Source: an uncultured Pelagibacteraceae bacterium
GTDB lineage: Bacteria > Pseudomonadota > Alphaproteobacteria > Pelagibacterales > Pelagibacteraceae
Assembly: GCA_902530215.1 (NCBI GenBank)
Contig: CABZZR010000004.1
Span: forward strand, 1-64,000
Reading direction: 5' to 3'
DNA: 64,000 bases
Position numbers and translations under genes: made by a program. Below are positions 39,671 to 49,408 of this stretch, piece after piece. Under the pieces are notes generated by a model. It searched no databases. It worked only from the letters and a program-made list of their open reading frames with translations, and was not told where the DNA came from. Positions within the stretch are counted from its first letter, which is position 1. Every line of letters starts with the position of its first letter.

Positions 39671-41454
39671 AGTATCCAAAAGAATATCTAGACGAAATTA
39701 GGAATAAGATTAAAGTATCCGAGGTAGTTTCAAAGACAGTCAAGCTAAAAAGAAGAGGGAAAGAATTTGTTGGCCTTTCTCCTTTTACAAATGAAAAAAC
39801 ACCATCATTTACTGTGAATGATCAAAAAGGATTTTACCATTGCTTTAGTTCAGCTGAACATGGAAATATTTTTGACTTTTTGATGAAGACTCAAAGTCTT
39901 AAATTTGGTGAGGCTGTAAAACAACTTGCGGCATTAGCTGGAGTTCCTATTTATAAATTTTCAAAAATTGATGAACAAAGAGAAAAAAATTGGAAATTAT
40001 ATGAAAAAATTCTGCAAGACTATGAAAGCTATTGTTACAAAAATTTACAGTCAAATAATTTTTTGAGTGTTATTAACTATTTAGAAAAAAGAAATATTAA
40101 TAAAACTGAAATAGAAAAATTTAGGATTGGGTATTCCAGTAAAAATAATTCTTTCTTGAAAGATAACAATAATTATACCGAAGAACAAATCAAAATGTCA
40201 GGCCTTTTCTTTTATGATGAGAATAAAAAAATATATATTGAAAGATTTAGGGGACGAATTGTTTTTCCAATTAAAAATTTGTACGGATCAACCATAGCAT
40301 TTGGTGGCAGGATATTTGAAAAAACTAATATGGCTAAATATATTAATTCACCGGAAACACTTTTTTATAAAAAAGGAAATAATCTTTATAATATAAATAA
40401 TTTAAAAAATTCTATAAATAGTGATCAAGAAAATGTACTTATCGTTGAGGGATTTACCGATGTTATAAGCTTGACCAAAAATCAAATTACAAATGTGGTT
40501 GCTAATCAAGGCACTGCACTTACGGACTCACAATTGAATCTTGTTTGGAGATTTTCAAAAAATCCAATTATTTGTTTCGATGGCGACAAAAGCGGTAATG
40601 ATGCCGCAGTAAGAGCAGCAGAGAAACTTTTTTTACATTTAAAACCAGAACATAATATTTATTTTTTATTTTTACCAGAAGACTTGGATCCAGATAATTT
40701 TGTAAGCAAGTTTGGAAATAAAAAGTTTGTTGAATTAACAACAAGTAAAATTACCATTTATGATTTTTTGTGGAACTACTATTTGGCTCAATCTGATAGG
40801 AACAATCCTTCTTCTTATGCCGCTCTAGAAAAAAAAATTAAGAATCTATGTTCTCAAATAGCAGATAAGGAACTTAACAAACATTTTTTGGAATACTTTT
40901 TGAAAAAAATTTATACACTAACCCCATTTTCTAATAACATAAAAAATTCAAAAAAAATTAAAAAATTAAGTGTTCCACTTTACGAAACCAAAACAATAAA
41001 TACAAAAAATGAAAAATTTTCCAAGCGTATTCTTAAGGAATTTTCCTTATTATATTTAATGTTAAATTATCCAGAAACATGCAATGAAAATATTGAAGGC
41101 ATTTCCGAGATTGATTTTTCAAGCGATGAACTTAATAAACTTAAAATTGAATTAATAAATGACTCACTTGAAAAAGAAAGTCCTAATAAAAATGAAAAAT
41201 ACTCCGATGAAAACGGAACTTTTTTTAAAGTTATAAAAAATATAAATCAATTTGCACCAATCAAAAATTTAATTTTAGTTAGCAATGATGCCAAAGATAG
41301 AATAAGTGAATTATTTTCAGATATAATTGGAGAGATAAATTCTTTAAACACCGAAAATGAAATTGAGGATTTAGAAAGACAATTAGCAAGCAAAATGGAC
41401 GAAAATACTTTTCAGAACCTTAAAAAACTTAAAAGTATCCAAAAAAAAAGCTAA
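39667..41454 (+). CDS. dnaG: DNA primase DnaG with degenerate zinc ribbon
   Basis: DnaG lays RNA primers for replication. The 595-residue protein has the N-terminal CHC2 region, the TOPRIM core (LIVEGFTDVISL, CFDGDKSGNDAAVRAAEK, PEDLDPDNFV) and a helicase-binding C-terminal domain. In the N-terminal region the usual C-x2-H...C-x2-C ligands read GLSPFTNEK and HCFSSAEHG, so three of four zinc ligands are Ser/Thr/Ser. I recall other alphaproteobacterial DnaGs with similar replacements, so the domain probably folds without zinc. It lies between yqeY and rpoD, a reduced macromolecular-synthesis operon. Confidence 0.95.
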   Translation: MKYPKEYLDEIRNKIKVSEVVSKTVKLKRRGKEFVGLSPFTNEKTPSFTVNDQKGFYHCFSSAEHGNIFDFLMKTQSLKFGEAVKQLAALAGVPIYKFSKIDEQREKNWKLYEKILQDYESYCYKNLQSNNFLSVINYLEKRNINKTEIEKFRIGYSSKNNSFLKDNNNYTEEQIKMSGLFFYDENKKIYIERFRGRIVFPIKNLYGSTIAFGGRIFEKTNMAKYINSPETLFYKKGNNLYNINNLKNSINSDQENVLIVEGFTDVISLTKNQITNVVANQGTALTDSQLNLVWRFSKNPIICFDGDKSGNDAAVRAAEKLFLHLKPEHNIYFLFLPEDLDPDNFVSKFGNKKFVELTTSKITIYDFLWNYYLAQSDRNNPSSYAALEKKIKNLCSQIADKELNKHFLEYFLKKIYTLTPFSNNIKNSKKIKKLSVPLYETKTINTKNEKFSKRILKEFSLLYLMLNYPETCNENIEGISEIDFSSDELNKLKIELINDSLEKESPNKNEKYSDENGTFFKVIKNINQFAPIKNLILVSNDAKDRISELFSDIIGEINSLNTENEIEDLERQLASKMDENTFQNLKKLKSIQKKS

Positions 41455-41516
41455 TTTTATGGTAGATTTTTTAAGATTGCAGACTTATATAAATATCCTG
41501 GTTGGATTATCTTAAA

Positions 41517-43382
41517 ATGGAAAAAATTATAACTAAATCATTCTCTAGACTCATGGGCAGAGGAACCCATAGAGGTTTTATAACATACGAAGAGCTGGGC
41601 AAATCTTTGGGAAAAAGAAACTGTAATCATGATAACCTTGAAAAAGCTTTTCTGCACATATTTGACAACAAAGTAAGTTTAGTTCAAAAAAAATCAGATT
41701 TTCAATCAAATAAAAAAAGGGAAAAAAATCTTGTTGAAGATGATAGATCACAAGATAAAAGTGATGATCCAATTAGAATGTATCTCAGAGAAATGGGAGG
41801 TGTAGAACTACTTTCGAGAGAAGGTGAAATTGCAATTGCTAAAAGAATAGAGGCTGGAAAAGATGTGATGTTAAATGCTCTTGCACAAAGTCCAATCACT
41901 GCAAAAAAAATATTTGAATGGAAAGAAAAATTAGAAAAAGAAGAAATACTTATAAGAGATATTATTGATATTGATGCTACATACTTAGAGATAGATGATG
42001 AAAGCAAATCGGCAACTAACAACAAGTTAGATTCTCAGCCCAAAAAAGATAAAAAAGATAAGACTAAAGAAAAAGAGGATAAAAAAGAAGAGGAAACACA
42101 AGAAGAAGAAGACGAATTTAATGTTTCTCTCGAGGCAATGGAAAATGAAATAAAGCCTAAGATTATTTCCATAATTAAAAATTTATCCAAACAATATGAA
42201 AAACTTATTGATTACCAAAAAGATAAGTTAGAAGTGTTAATGCGTGGCCAAGTATTTTCTTCTTCAAGAGAGAGAAATTATAAAAAAGTTCAGATTTCTA
42301 TAGTGAGTAAAATCAAAGATTTGCAATTAAGTTCTTCAGTTCTTCAAGAGTTAGTACAACTACATTATGATGAAAATAAAAAGATTGTTTCTATCGAAGG
42401 TAGACTTTTAAGATTAGCTTTAGATCATAAAATTTCTAGAGATGAATTTTTAAAATACTACTTAGGCAATGAAATTAATCCTAATTTCAAAAACTTTTTA
42501 AATGACAATAAAACCTGGAAGTCTTTCTTTAATAAATGCAAAAAAGATTTTAGTGAAATTAGTGAAAAACTAATTGAGATAAGTCAAAAAAATGGAATTG
42601 CTGTTGGTGAAATTAAAAAATTAGTTGGACGTATTCAAAAGGGTGAAAAAGAATCAAGAGAAGCTAAAAAAGAAATGGTTGAAGCTAATTTAAGGCTAGT
42701 TATCTCAATTGCAAAAAAATATACAAATAGAGGTTTGCAATTTTTAGATTTAATTCAAGAAGGAAATATAGGACTTATGAAAGCTGTTGATAAATTTGAG
42801 TATAGAAGAGGTTATAAATTTTCTACTTATGCAACATGGTGGATAAGACAAGCAATTACGAGATCTATAGCAGACCAAGCAAGAACTATACGAATTCCAG
42901 TACACATGATTGAAACTATTAATAAAATTGTAAGAACTCAAAGGCAAATTTTAAGTGAATATGGCAGGGAACCCACTCCAGAAGAGCTAGCGAAAAAACT
43001 TAGAATGCCATTGGATAAAGTTAGAAAAGTATTAAAAATTTCTAAAGAACCTGTTTCATTGGAGACTCCGGTAGGCGATGAAGAGGATAGTAACTTAGGA
43101 GATTTTATCGAAGATAAAAATGCTTTAATGCCGCTTGATCAAGCAATCAGAGCCAATTTAAGCGAATCAACTACAAAAATTTTAGCAACTTTAACACCCA
43201 GAGAGGAAAGAGTGTTAAGAATGAGATTTGGAGTTGGTATGAATACCGACCATACTTTGGAGGAAGTTGGTTTACAATTCTCAGTAACAAGGGAAAGAAT
43301 AAGGCAGATCGAAGCAAAGGCCCTTAGAAAACTTAAACATCCAAGCAGGTCAAAACAGTTGAAAAGTTTTTTAGATAATTAG
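41517..43382 (+). CDS. rpoD: RNA polymerase primary sigma factor (sigma70)
   Basis: RpoD recognises housekeeping promoters. The ATG at 41517 gives 621 residues beginning [18 protein letters not shown], with region 1.1 ([12 protein letters not shown]), region 1.2 ([22 protein letters not shown]), a lysine/glutamate-rich acidic insert near 170-205, region 2 ([32 protein letters not shown]), region 3 ([13 protein letters not shown]) and region 4 helix-turn-helix ([27 protein letters not shown]). The conserved regions explain the -35/-10 pairs seen in this window. It follows dnaG by 62 bp; the 3' side leads straight into the glycan islet. Confidence 0.97.
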   Translation: MEKIITKSFSRLMGRGTHRGFITYEELGKSLGKRNCNHDNLEKAFLHIFDNKVSLVQKKSDFQSNKKREKNLVEDDRSQDKSDDPIRMYLREMGGVELLSREGEIAIAKRIEAGKDVMLNALAQSPITAKKIFEWKEKLEKEEILIRDIIDIDATYLEIDDESKSATNNKLDSQPKKDKKDKTKEKEDKKEEETQEEEDEFNVSLEAMENEIKPKIISIIKNLSKQYEKLIDYQKDKLEVLMRGQVFSSSRERNYKKVQISIVSKIKDLQLSSSVLQELVQLHYDENKKIVSIEGRLLRLALDHKISRDEFLKYYLGNEINPNFKNFLNDNKTWKSFFNKCKKDFSEISEKLIEISQKNGIAVGEIKKLVGRIQKGEKESREAKKEMVEANLRLVISIAKKYTNRGLQFLDLIQEGNIGLMKAVDKFEYRRGYKFSTYATWWIRQAITRSIADQARTIRIPVHMIETINKIVRTQRQILSEYGREPTPEELAKKLRMPLDKVRKVLKISKEPVSLETPVGDEEDSNLGDFIEDKNALMPLDQAIRANLSESTTKILATLTPREERVLRMRFGVGMNTDHTLEEVGLQFSVTRERIRQIEAKALRKLKHPSRSKQLKSFLDN

Positions 43383-43397
43383 ATTATTAATAATTAA

Positions 43398-44276
43398 ATG
43401 CTCAAGTTTCTTTGGAACTCTAATAATTACAATATTGGAGAAAAAGATCAATTTTGGGGAAATTATCACAAAATTAATTCAAGTACATGGATAAAAAATA
43501 TTTTAAAAGAGACAGAATATAAGCAAATAGAAAATTTAGACGATATAGAATTAAACGATAAGTTAATAATTGTTGATTCGTATATTCACAATAAAAAAAA
43601 TTTTTATAGTAAATTAAGCTCAGTATGTGAAAATATTTTTCTATTTCATTTAGGAGATGAAATGTTTCATGTTCCGAATATAACAAATGAAATTTATCAA
43701 AACTGCAAATTTATATGGAGAACTTTTTGTAACAATTTATTTTTTGATAATTCTAAAATTAAATGTATTGCCGTTGGTTATAAATCTGGAATTGAAAATA
43801 AAAAAGTTTATGAAAATCGAAAAATTAAATGGTCTTTCACTGGCACATCACATAAATCAAGCAGACATGATTTGCTATTCAACCTAAAAGAAATAAAACC
43901 AAACTTTATCCATCAAACTAAAAAATTTGGTGATAATTCAAGTCTAGATGCCGAAAAGTTAAGTGAGGTATTTTGTAACACAAATTTTATTCCTTGTCCT
44001 AATGGCTTCTTTCACCCAGAGACTTATAGACTTTATGAAGCTTTAGAATGTGGCTGCATACCAATAGTAGAAGATAGTTACAAATATTATGACAGATTGT
44101 TTCCCAATAATCCTTTTATTAAAATAAAAAAATGGAACGATGCAAAAGAAGTTATTCTTAATTGGAGTGAAGACAAAATTAATAAAAAGAGAGACGAGTG
44201 TAAAAATTGGTGGAGCGATTATCAGAATAAATTACAAAATGATATAAAAAAAAAAATTGAACATGAAAAGTTTTGA
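43398..44276 (+). CDS. Exostosin-like glycosyltransferase
   Basis: The 292-residue protein has no clear N-terminal GT domain, but its C-terminal part FIPCPNGFFHPETYRLYEALECGCIPIVEDSY is the exostosin (GT47)-type nucleotide-sugar site, with the glutamate of YEALECG. The N-terminal half (HLGDEMFHVPNITNEIYQNC...FIWRTFC) resembles the Fuc/Rha-like acceptor domain of that family. No signal peptide or TM segment, so it acts on the cytoplasmic side. It opens a glycosyltransferase group after rpoD and overlaps the next frame by 14 bp. Sugar and acceptor unknown. Confidence 0.7.
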   Translation: MLKFLWNSNNYNIGEKDQFWGNYHKINSSTWIKNILKETEYKQIENLDDIELNDKLIIVDSYIHNKKNFYSKLSSVCENIFLFHLGDEMFHVPNITNEIYQNCKFIWRTFCNNLFFDNSKIKCIAVGYKSGIENKKVYENRKIKWSFTGTSHKSSRHDLLFNLKEIKPNFIHQTKKFGDNSSLDAEKLSEVFCNTNFIPCPNGFFHPETYRLYEALECGCIPIVEDSYKYYDRLFPNNPFIKIKKWNDAKEVILNWSEDKINKKRDECKNWWSDYQNKLQNDIKKKIEHEKF

Positions 44277-44655
44277 AATTTTAGCAAATATAGAAAATTT
44301 TATTAATAATAAAGAAATCAATAAAGCAAGAGAAGAATTTGTAAAAATTGAAAGAAGTGGAGATAAAAATATTATTAAAGATCATAATTATTTATTTTTA
44401 AGAGCAAAATTAGCATATCTAGAAAAATTATATTATTTTGCTATTGATACGCTGCTTATTGGATTAAATTTTACAAAGGAAAAAAAATTTTATGATTTTT
44501 TAGGAGATATTTATCATGAAATTGGAAATGTTGAATTAGGTAAAAAAATAAAAGATCCTTCTATGCAACAGGACACTGTAGACAAACTTAAAAAAATTTT
44601 GTCAGGCATCCCTGATGAGAAAGATGTTAAAAAAAAATTGACTAAAAATGTTTAA
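44263..44655 (+). CDS. Small helical protein between two glycosyltransferases
   Basis: I do not recognise this 130-residue product. The ATG at 44263 lies inside the preceding gene and is preferred to TTG at 44257. It is entirely helical in appearance with two TPR-like helices (LFLRAKLAYLEKLYYFAIDTLLIGL and YDFLGDIYHEIGNVELGKKI) and a charged C-terminus. It sits 16 bp before the TPR-GT41 gene. It may be a TPR-type adaptor for the neighbouring glycosyltransferases; the neighbourhood is the only support. Confidence 0.6.
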   Translation: MKSFEILANIENFINNKEINKAREEFVKIERSGDKNIIKDHNYLFLRAKLAYLEKLYYFAIDTLLIGLNFTKEKKFYDFLGDIYHEIGNVELGKKIKDPSMQQDTVDKLKKILSGIPDEKDVKKKLTKNV

Positions 44656-44671
44656 TGACTGAGTTAATTTA

Positions 44672-46615
44672 ATGGATAATGAAAAAAAGGTTAATAGCTT
44701 AATTCAAAGCGGAATAAATTATTTAAATAAAAATGAAATTAAAATTGCGGAAGGTATTTTTTCTGAAATTTTAAAAGAAAACCCTAATAATTTTTTATCA
44801 TTATTTAATTTATCTCTAATTTTTGTGAGAAAAAAAGAATTTATAAAGGCAAAGGAACTACTTTTAAAAGCAATAAATGTAAATCCAAAAAATGCTGATG
44901 CCCATAACAATCTTGGTAACGTAAATAATCATCTAAAAAATTATAAAGATGCAGAGAATTGTTATTTAAAAGCAATAAATATAAATCCAAATTATAAACT
45001 TGCTTATAATAATTTAGGAAATATTTATAAAACTATTGGAAAAAAAGAAAAGGCTGAAGAATTTTACAACAAAGCAATTACAATCGATCCAAATAATGCA
45101 GGTTCCTATTATAATCTAGGAAAATTATATCAAGATCTAAAAATTTATAATAAAGCCATAGAATTTTATAAAAAATCTATAGAAATCAATCCCAGTTATT
45201 TAGATGCATATAATAATTTAGGAATCGTTCATGAAAAAATTGGAAACTATGAAGAAGCAAAAAAATTTTTTTTTAAGATCATAGATATTGATCCAAATTA
45301 CAGTAAGTCTTACTATAATCTAGCTAATGTTTTCAAAGATTTAGGAGATGCAGACAAAAGTATAGATCTTTATCTTAAAGCTCTGGACTTAAAACCTAAT
45401 TTTTTTCAATGCTATAACAATTTACTAATGAGTGTTTTGTATTCATATAAAAACTACGATTATTTAAAGATTGCAAAATCATTTGACACCCAACTTAAAG
45501 AATCAAAGGAAAAAAATTTTAAAGGTTTCTTTAATAAAAATGAAAAAAAACTAAATATAGGATTTGTTTCTGCAGACTTTAGAGAACATCCTGTAGGCTT
45601 GTACTTATTAGATTTTATTCAAGAATTGAGTAAAAAAAATTTAAATTTATATGCTTATTACAATAACCTTACCAATGATGATATTACTAAAAATTTAAAG
45701 AAAATAATTAAAAATTGGAGGGATGTATTTGCAAAAAGTGATAATGAAATTATTGATGTAATAAGAAAGGATAATATTGATATTCTTTTTGATCTTTCAG
45801 GACATACAGCAGGAAATAAATTAAATATATTTAAAAAAAGGTGTGCTCCTATCCAGATTACCTGGATTGGATGTGCATCTTCAACAGGTGTAAGTGAAAT
45901 GGATTATATAATTGGAGATCCTTTTGCAAGCCCTTCAAAAGATCAATTTAAATTTACTGAACAAATTTTAAATTTAAATAAAATCTGGTTAACTTTGTCA
46001 ACTTCTAACCTCAATTCTGTATCAAGATCAAACAAGACTGAAAACAACTCAGTAACTTTTGGTGCTTTTACTAACGTCAGTAAAATAAATGATAAAGTAA
46101 TTTTGACATGGTCAAAAATTTTAAAGAAAATAAAAAATTCAAAGTTAGTATTAAAAAGCAGTGATTATGATAATAATCAAATAAAACTTAATATTTTAAA
46201 AAAATTTGATAGTCATGAAGTAGCTGATAAATTAATTTTTGAAGGTCGTTCCCCTCGTTTAAAATTTCTTGAAACATACAATAAAATTGATATTGCATTA
46301 GATACTTTTTCATACAATGGTGGAATTACCACCTTTGAAGCTGCCTATATGGGGGTACCAACTATAACTATGATTAATGATTTTTTTATGCTTAGGTGCG
46401 GAGAAAGTATAAATAAAAATTTAGGTATGGATAATTGGATAGCTCTAAATGAAGATGATTATATCAGCAAAGCTTTACAATTTTCTGAAAATAAAAAATT
46501 TCTTATTAATTTAAAGAAGGAATTAAGGACGAATTCAATGAAAAGTTCACTTTTTAATATTGAAAGTTTCACCAACAATTTTTATGAAATGTTGTTAAAT
46601 ATTAATAAAAATTAA
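44672..46615 (+). CDS. TPR-containing O-GlcNAc-transferase-like protein (GT41)
   Basis: The 647-residue protein has about seven consecutive TPRs (residues ~5-260, e.g. ADAHNNLGNVNNHLKNYKDAENCY, YKLAYNNLGNIYKTIGKKEKAEEFYNKAI) followed by a GT41 catalytic region: LNIGFVSADFREHPVGLYLLDFI, IDILFDLSGHTAGNKLNIF, APIQITWIGCASSTGVSEMDYIIGD, and DIALDTFSYNGGITTFEAAYMGVPTITM. This is the layout of eukaryotic OGT/SPINDLY and bacterial homologues, which glycosylate Ser/Thr of proteins. GT41 bacterial targets vary and none is identified here. Cytoplasmic; no signal peptide. Confidence 0.85.
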   Translation: MDNEKKVNSLIQSGINYLNKNEIKIAEGIFSEILKENPNNFLSLFNLSLIFVRKKEFIKAKELLLKAINVNPKNADAHNNLGNVNNHLKNYKDAENCYLKAININPNYKLAYNNLGNIYKTIGKKEKAEEFYNKAITIDPNNAGSYYNLGKLYQDLKIYNKAIEFYKKSIEINPSYLDAYNNLGIVHEKIGNYEEAKKFFFKIIDIDPNYSKSYYNLANVFKDLGDADKSIDLYLKALDLKPNFFQCYNNLLMSVLYSYKNYDYLKIAKSFDTQLKESKEKNFKGFFNKNEKKLNIGFVSADFREHPVGLYLLDFIQELSKKNLNLYAYYNNLTNDDITKNLKKIIKNWRDVFAKSDNEIIDVIRKDNIDILFDLSGHTAGNKLNIFKKRCAPIQITWIGCASSTGVSEMDYIIGDPFASPSKDQFKFTEQILNLNKIWLTLSTSNLNSVSRSNKTENNSVTFGAFTNVSKINDKVILTWSKILKKIKNSKLVLKSSDYDNNQIKLNILKKFDSHEVADKLIFEGRSPRLKFLETYNKIDIALDTFSYNGGITTFEAAYMGVPTITMINDFFMLRCGESINKNLGMDNWIALNEDDYISKALQFSENKKFLINLKKELRTNSMKSSLFNIESFTNNFYEMLLNINKN

Positions 46616-46636
46616 GATGCTAATTGAATAACATCG

Positions 46637-46665
46637 TTGAACTTATTATAAATTGCTTGTAAAAC
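46637..46665 (+). promoter_or_regulatory. Candidate promoter of the CAT-anticodon tRNA
   Basis: TTGAAC at 46637-46642 and TAAAAC at 46660-46665 are 17 bp apart. Transcription from about 46672 would precede the mature tRNA 5' end by roughly 10 nt. It may also serve the membrane-protein gene that starts 11 nt after the tRNA. Confidence 0.4.
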
Positions 46666-46681
46666 CATTAATAATTGAAAA

Positions 46682-46758
46682 GGGCCTGTAGCTCAGCTGG
46701 TTAGAGCAGTACACTCATAATGTATTGGTCCCAGGTTCGAATCCTGGCGGGCCCACCA
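46682..46758 (+). tRNA. tRNA with CAT anticodon, probably tRNA-Ile2 (lysidine type)
   Basis: A 77-nt cloverleaf can be drawn: acceptor GGGCCTG pairs with CGGGCCC (one G-T), D arm GCTC...GAGC, anticodon stem GTACA/TGTAT with loop CTCATAA and anticodon CAT at 46716-46718, T arm CCAGG-TTCGAAT-CCTGG, discriminator A and encoded CCA. It is not initiator tRNA. The acceptor pairs C4-G69 and C5-G68 are the determinants described for the TilS lysidine synthetase of E. coli tRNA-Ile2; elongator tRNA-Met differs there. Elongator Met remains possible. Confidence 0.85.
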
Positions 46759-46769
46759 GATTTTATAAA

Positions 46770-48572
46770 ATGATAAATACTAATTTTTTTGACAATAAAA
46801 AATTTGCAATTTTTTTGTCGATTTTAATTATATTAATTCATCAATTGATTTTTCAAAATATTATACCAAGTTCTAAAGGTTTTTTAGGTCACGATTACGC
46901 ATATGTGATACCCTATTTTATATACGGAAAATTTTGGTTTATTAATAACTACTTTTCTATACCTTGGTTTTCGCCATCCTTTTGTTGTGGCTTGCCATTT
47001 TACTCAGATCCACAATCAATGTTCTATTCTATACCTCAAATAATTTTTTTAGTTTTTAATGATCCAATATTTTCAATCAAACTTACTTTTTTTTTATTTT
47101 CCGTAATCGCTTTTTATGGCACCTTTCTTTTAGTAAGAAATATTTTTGCTTTTAATTATTTAATATCAATTTTTTGTTCAACTTTATTTTTATTTAATGG
47201 TTACTTTATAGGAAGATTTTTAACAGGCCATATTGCATACGTAAATTTTATTTTTATACCATTATACTGTTTTTTTTTATTTGTGAGTTTTGAAAAAAAA
47301 GTAGTTAAGGAAAAAATATTTTATTTTATATTATCTGGACTTTTGTTTTCATATTTTATTTTTTCAGGATCATCTTCAATTGTTCCAATAATTACGGTAA
47401 GTATTTTTTTTATAATTTTATTTTATTCTATATTTAAAAAAAATTTAAAAATAATAAATTATTTTATTTCATCAATCATCTTAGGAATTCTTATATCACT
47501 TTCAAAAATTGTAGCTGGAATTGCTTTACTAAATAAACTTCCCAGAGGGTATTCTCAAACTGAATTTATATCCTTAAGCTCTTTTTTTATTTCTTCTATA
47601 AAATCGTTTTTTCTATTCCCTGATATTAATTATTTTAATCAAAATGTAAAAAGCATGTTTGATTTAGGGTTTCACGAAGTAGACTATAATCTAGGCGCTG
47701 CAGTACTTTTACCCTTTATTTTTATATTTTTTATAAGCAAATCTAAAATTAAGAATTTTATTGATAGAAAAATTGAATTATTATTTCTGCTAATACTTTT
47801 GACTATTCCACTTTTAATGAACGTAAACTTTTTAGGTCAATATGATTTCTTCAAACATTTGCCATTAATTAAAAATAGTTGGGTTCAGTATAGGTGGATT
47901 GTTATTTATCTTATTCCCGTAATATTAATAAGTGGTTTTTTATTAAAGTATTTAAATGGAATTTACAAAGGTAGCATATATTTGACTTTATTTTGTTTAA
48001 CAATTTTATTGAGTCAAAATATATTTAAGGACAAGTCGTGGTACACTAACGATGCTAAATATGACATATCAAATGTTAAAAAAGAATTTTTAAAAAATAA
48101 AATAATCACAGGACCAGCTTTGATTGTAAATTCTTCTACAAACAAACCTATTTTTAGTACAAACAAAAATGATCTTTTTTTAATTAATTATTCATCTTTC
48201 CATTGTTATAATCCAATATTAGGTTATGGATTGGAGCACTTACCAAAAAATAAAATTAGATTTACAAATAAAAAAGTTATATCAAATAATCACTCGCTAA
48301 TTTATGCAAGTGCATATGATGAAAAAAATAATGAACTAAATTTTTTTAATCCTGTATGCTATCAATTTCCAGAAGAGAATGGATGCAAAAAGGGAGATCT
48401 CTTTAAAGTGGAAGATAAAGATAAGATGAAAAAATTTTTAAGCTACGAAAAATTTGACTTTCAGCAAAGTAAAATACAAATTTTATCAAATTATACCAGT
48501 TTGTTTACTTTTTTCCTCTCAATAGCATATATTATAATTTTTATGCTTTTAAACTTAAAAAAAAAATATTAA
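46770..48572 (+). CDS. Polytopic membrane protein, GT-C/YfhO-like
   Basis: I take the ATG at 46770 (600 residues); an open frame continues upstream into the tRNA but cannot be real coding. There are about 11-13 hydrophobic helices. An early luminal loop has an acidic pair region LGHDYAYVIPY and the segment IPWFSPSFCCGLPFYSDPQSMFYSIPQ, the style of GT-C lipid-linked glycosyltransferases and YfhO-like proteins. The long C-terminal extracytoplasmic segment (about 440-565) is followed by a final helix. A role in transferring sugars from a polyprenyl carrier is inferred from neighbours. It starts 11 nt after the tRNA. Confidence 0.65.
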   Translation: MINTNFFDNKKFAIFLSILIILIHQLIFQNIIPSSKGFLGHDYAYVIPYFIYGKFWFINNYFSIPWFSPSFCCGLPFYSDPQSMFYSIPQIIFLVFNDPIFSIKLTFFLFSVIAFYGTFLLVRNIFAFNYLISIFCSTLFLFNGYFIGRFLTGHIAYVNFIFIPLYCFFLFVSFEKKVVKEKIFYFILSGLLFSYFIFSGSSSIVPIITVSIFFIILFYSIFKKNLKIINYFISSIILGILISLSKIVAGIALLNKLPRGYSQTEFISLSSFFISSIKSFFLFPDINYFNQNVKSMFDLGFHEVDYNLGAAVLLPFIFIFFISKSKIKNFIDRKIELLFLLILLTIPLLMNVNFLGQYDFFKHLPLIKNSWVQYRWIVIYLIPVILISGFLLKYLNGIYKGSIYLTLFCLTILLSQNIFKDKSWYTNDAKYDISNVKKEFLKNKIITGPALIVNSSTNKPIFSTNKNDLFLINYSSFHCYNPILGYGLEHLPKNKIRFTNKKVISNNHSLIYASAYDEKNNELNFFNPVCYQFPEENGCKKGDLFKVEDKDKMKKFLSYEKFDFQQSKIQILSNYTSLFTFFLSIAYIIIFMLLNLKKKY

Positions 48573-48581
48573 TTTATTATT

Positions 48582-49400
48582 ATGCTTATAGATGCTTTTC
48601 TGTTTTTTAATGAAAAAGAATTAGTCGAGTTAAGAATCAAATATTTAGATGAAATTGTAGATTATTTTGTAGTAGTAGAGGCAGATATAACGCACCAAGG
48701 CAAAAAGAAAAAATGGAATTTTCCCGAGATATTAAAAAAAAATTTGGGTAATTTTTCAAAAAAAATTCAATATCATCAACTTCATATTGATTTAGAAAAA
48801 ATCAAAAATGAAGACAGCTTCATAATTGATAATATAAAAGGTGACGATGCTCACAGAGTAGATAATTTTCAAAGAAATTATATAAAAAACGCTTGTAGTA
48901 AATTTTCTAAAGAAGATATTTTAATAATAAGTGATATTGATGAGATACCTTCAAAAAATAAATTAAAATTTATTTTAACTTCTGACTTTAAAAAAATTGC
49001 TCCAGTTGTTTTTGAACAGCACTTATTTCATATCGATTGCAACTACGAGCGAATAGAAAGTTGGAGAGGAAGTATTGTTACTACTATGGAAATTTGCAAT
49101 GCATATTCCCCACATAAATTAAGAAGAGCAAGAAATAGAATATCTCACTTTACTGACGCAGGTTGGAGCTTTTCTTCTTTTGGAGGTCCAGAAAGAATAA
49201 AAGAAAAGTTCGAAGCATTTGCTCACAAAGAGTACAACGATGATAAATTCAAAAGCACAGAACACATAAAGAATTGTCAGCAAACTGGATCAGATTTGTT
49301 CGGGAGAAAGGTTAAATCAAGAAAAATTGAAAAAAATTTTTTCCCCGAAGATTTATTTAAATTAATGAATTTAAATAAGGAATTTTATTTTGGTAATTGA
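48582..49400 (+). CDS. Family 17 glycosyltransferase (GlcNAc-transferase III-like)
   Basis: The 272-residue protein matches the GT17 layout: IDAFLFFNEKELVELRIKYLDEIVDYFVVVEADITHQGK at the N-terminus, FQRNYIKNACSKFSKEDILIISDIDEIPS (DxD-like metal site) and a late HFTDAGWSFSSFGGPERIKEKFEAFAH segment. Eukaryotic GT17 adds bisecting GlcNAc; bacterial members are found in surface glycan loci. No membrane segment. It overlaps the next glycosyltransferase's upstream frame by a few bases and follows the membrane protein by 9 bp. Confidence 0.8.
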   Translation: MLIDAFLFFNEKELVELRIKYLDEIVDYFVVVEADITHQGKKKKWNFPEILKKNLGNFSKKIQYHQLHIDLEKIKNEDSFIIDNIKGDDAHRVDNFQRNYIKNACSKFSKEDILIISDIDEIPSKNKLKFILTSDFKKIAPVVFEQHLFHIDCNYERIESWRGSIVTTMEICNAYSPHKLRRARNRISHFTDAGWSFSSFGGPERIKEKFEAFAHKEYNDDKFKSTEHIKNCQQTGSDLFGRKVKSRKIEKNFFPEDLFKLMNLNKEFYFGN

Positions 49401-49408
49401 ATTACAAT

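Noticed and set aside
46616-46681. Attachment-site repeat of the tRNA 3' end flanking the glycan islet
   Set aside because: I found no second copy of the tRNA 3' sequence around the islet and no integrase gene.
46725-46769. Upstream extension of the membrane-protein frame into the tRNA
   Set aside because: The extension translates the T arm and acceptor of the tRNA; the ATG at 46770 gives a normal membrane-protein start.
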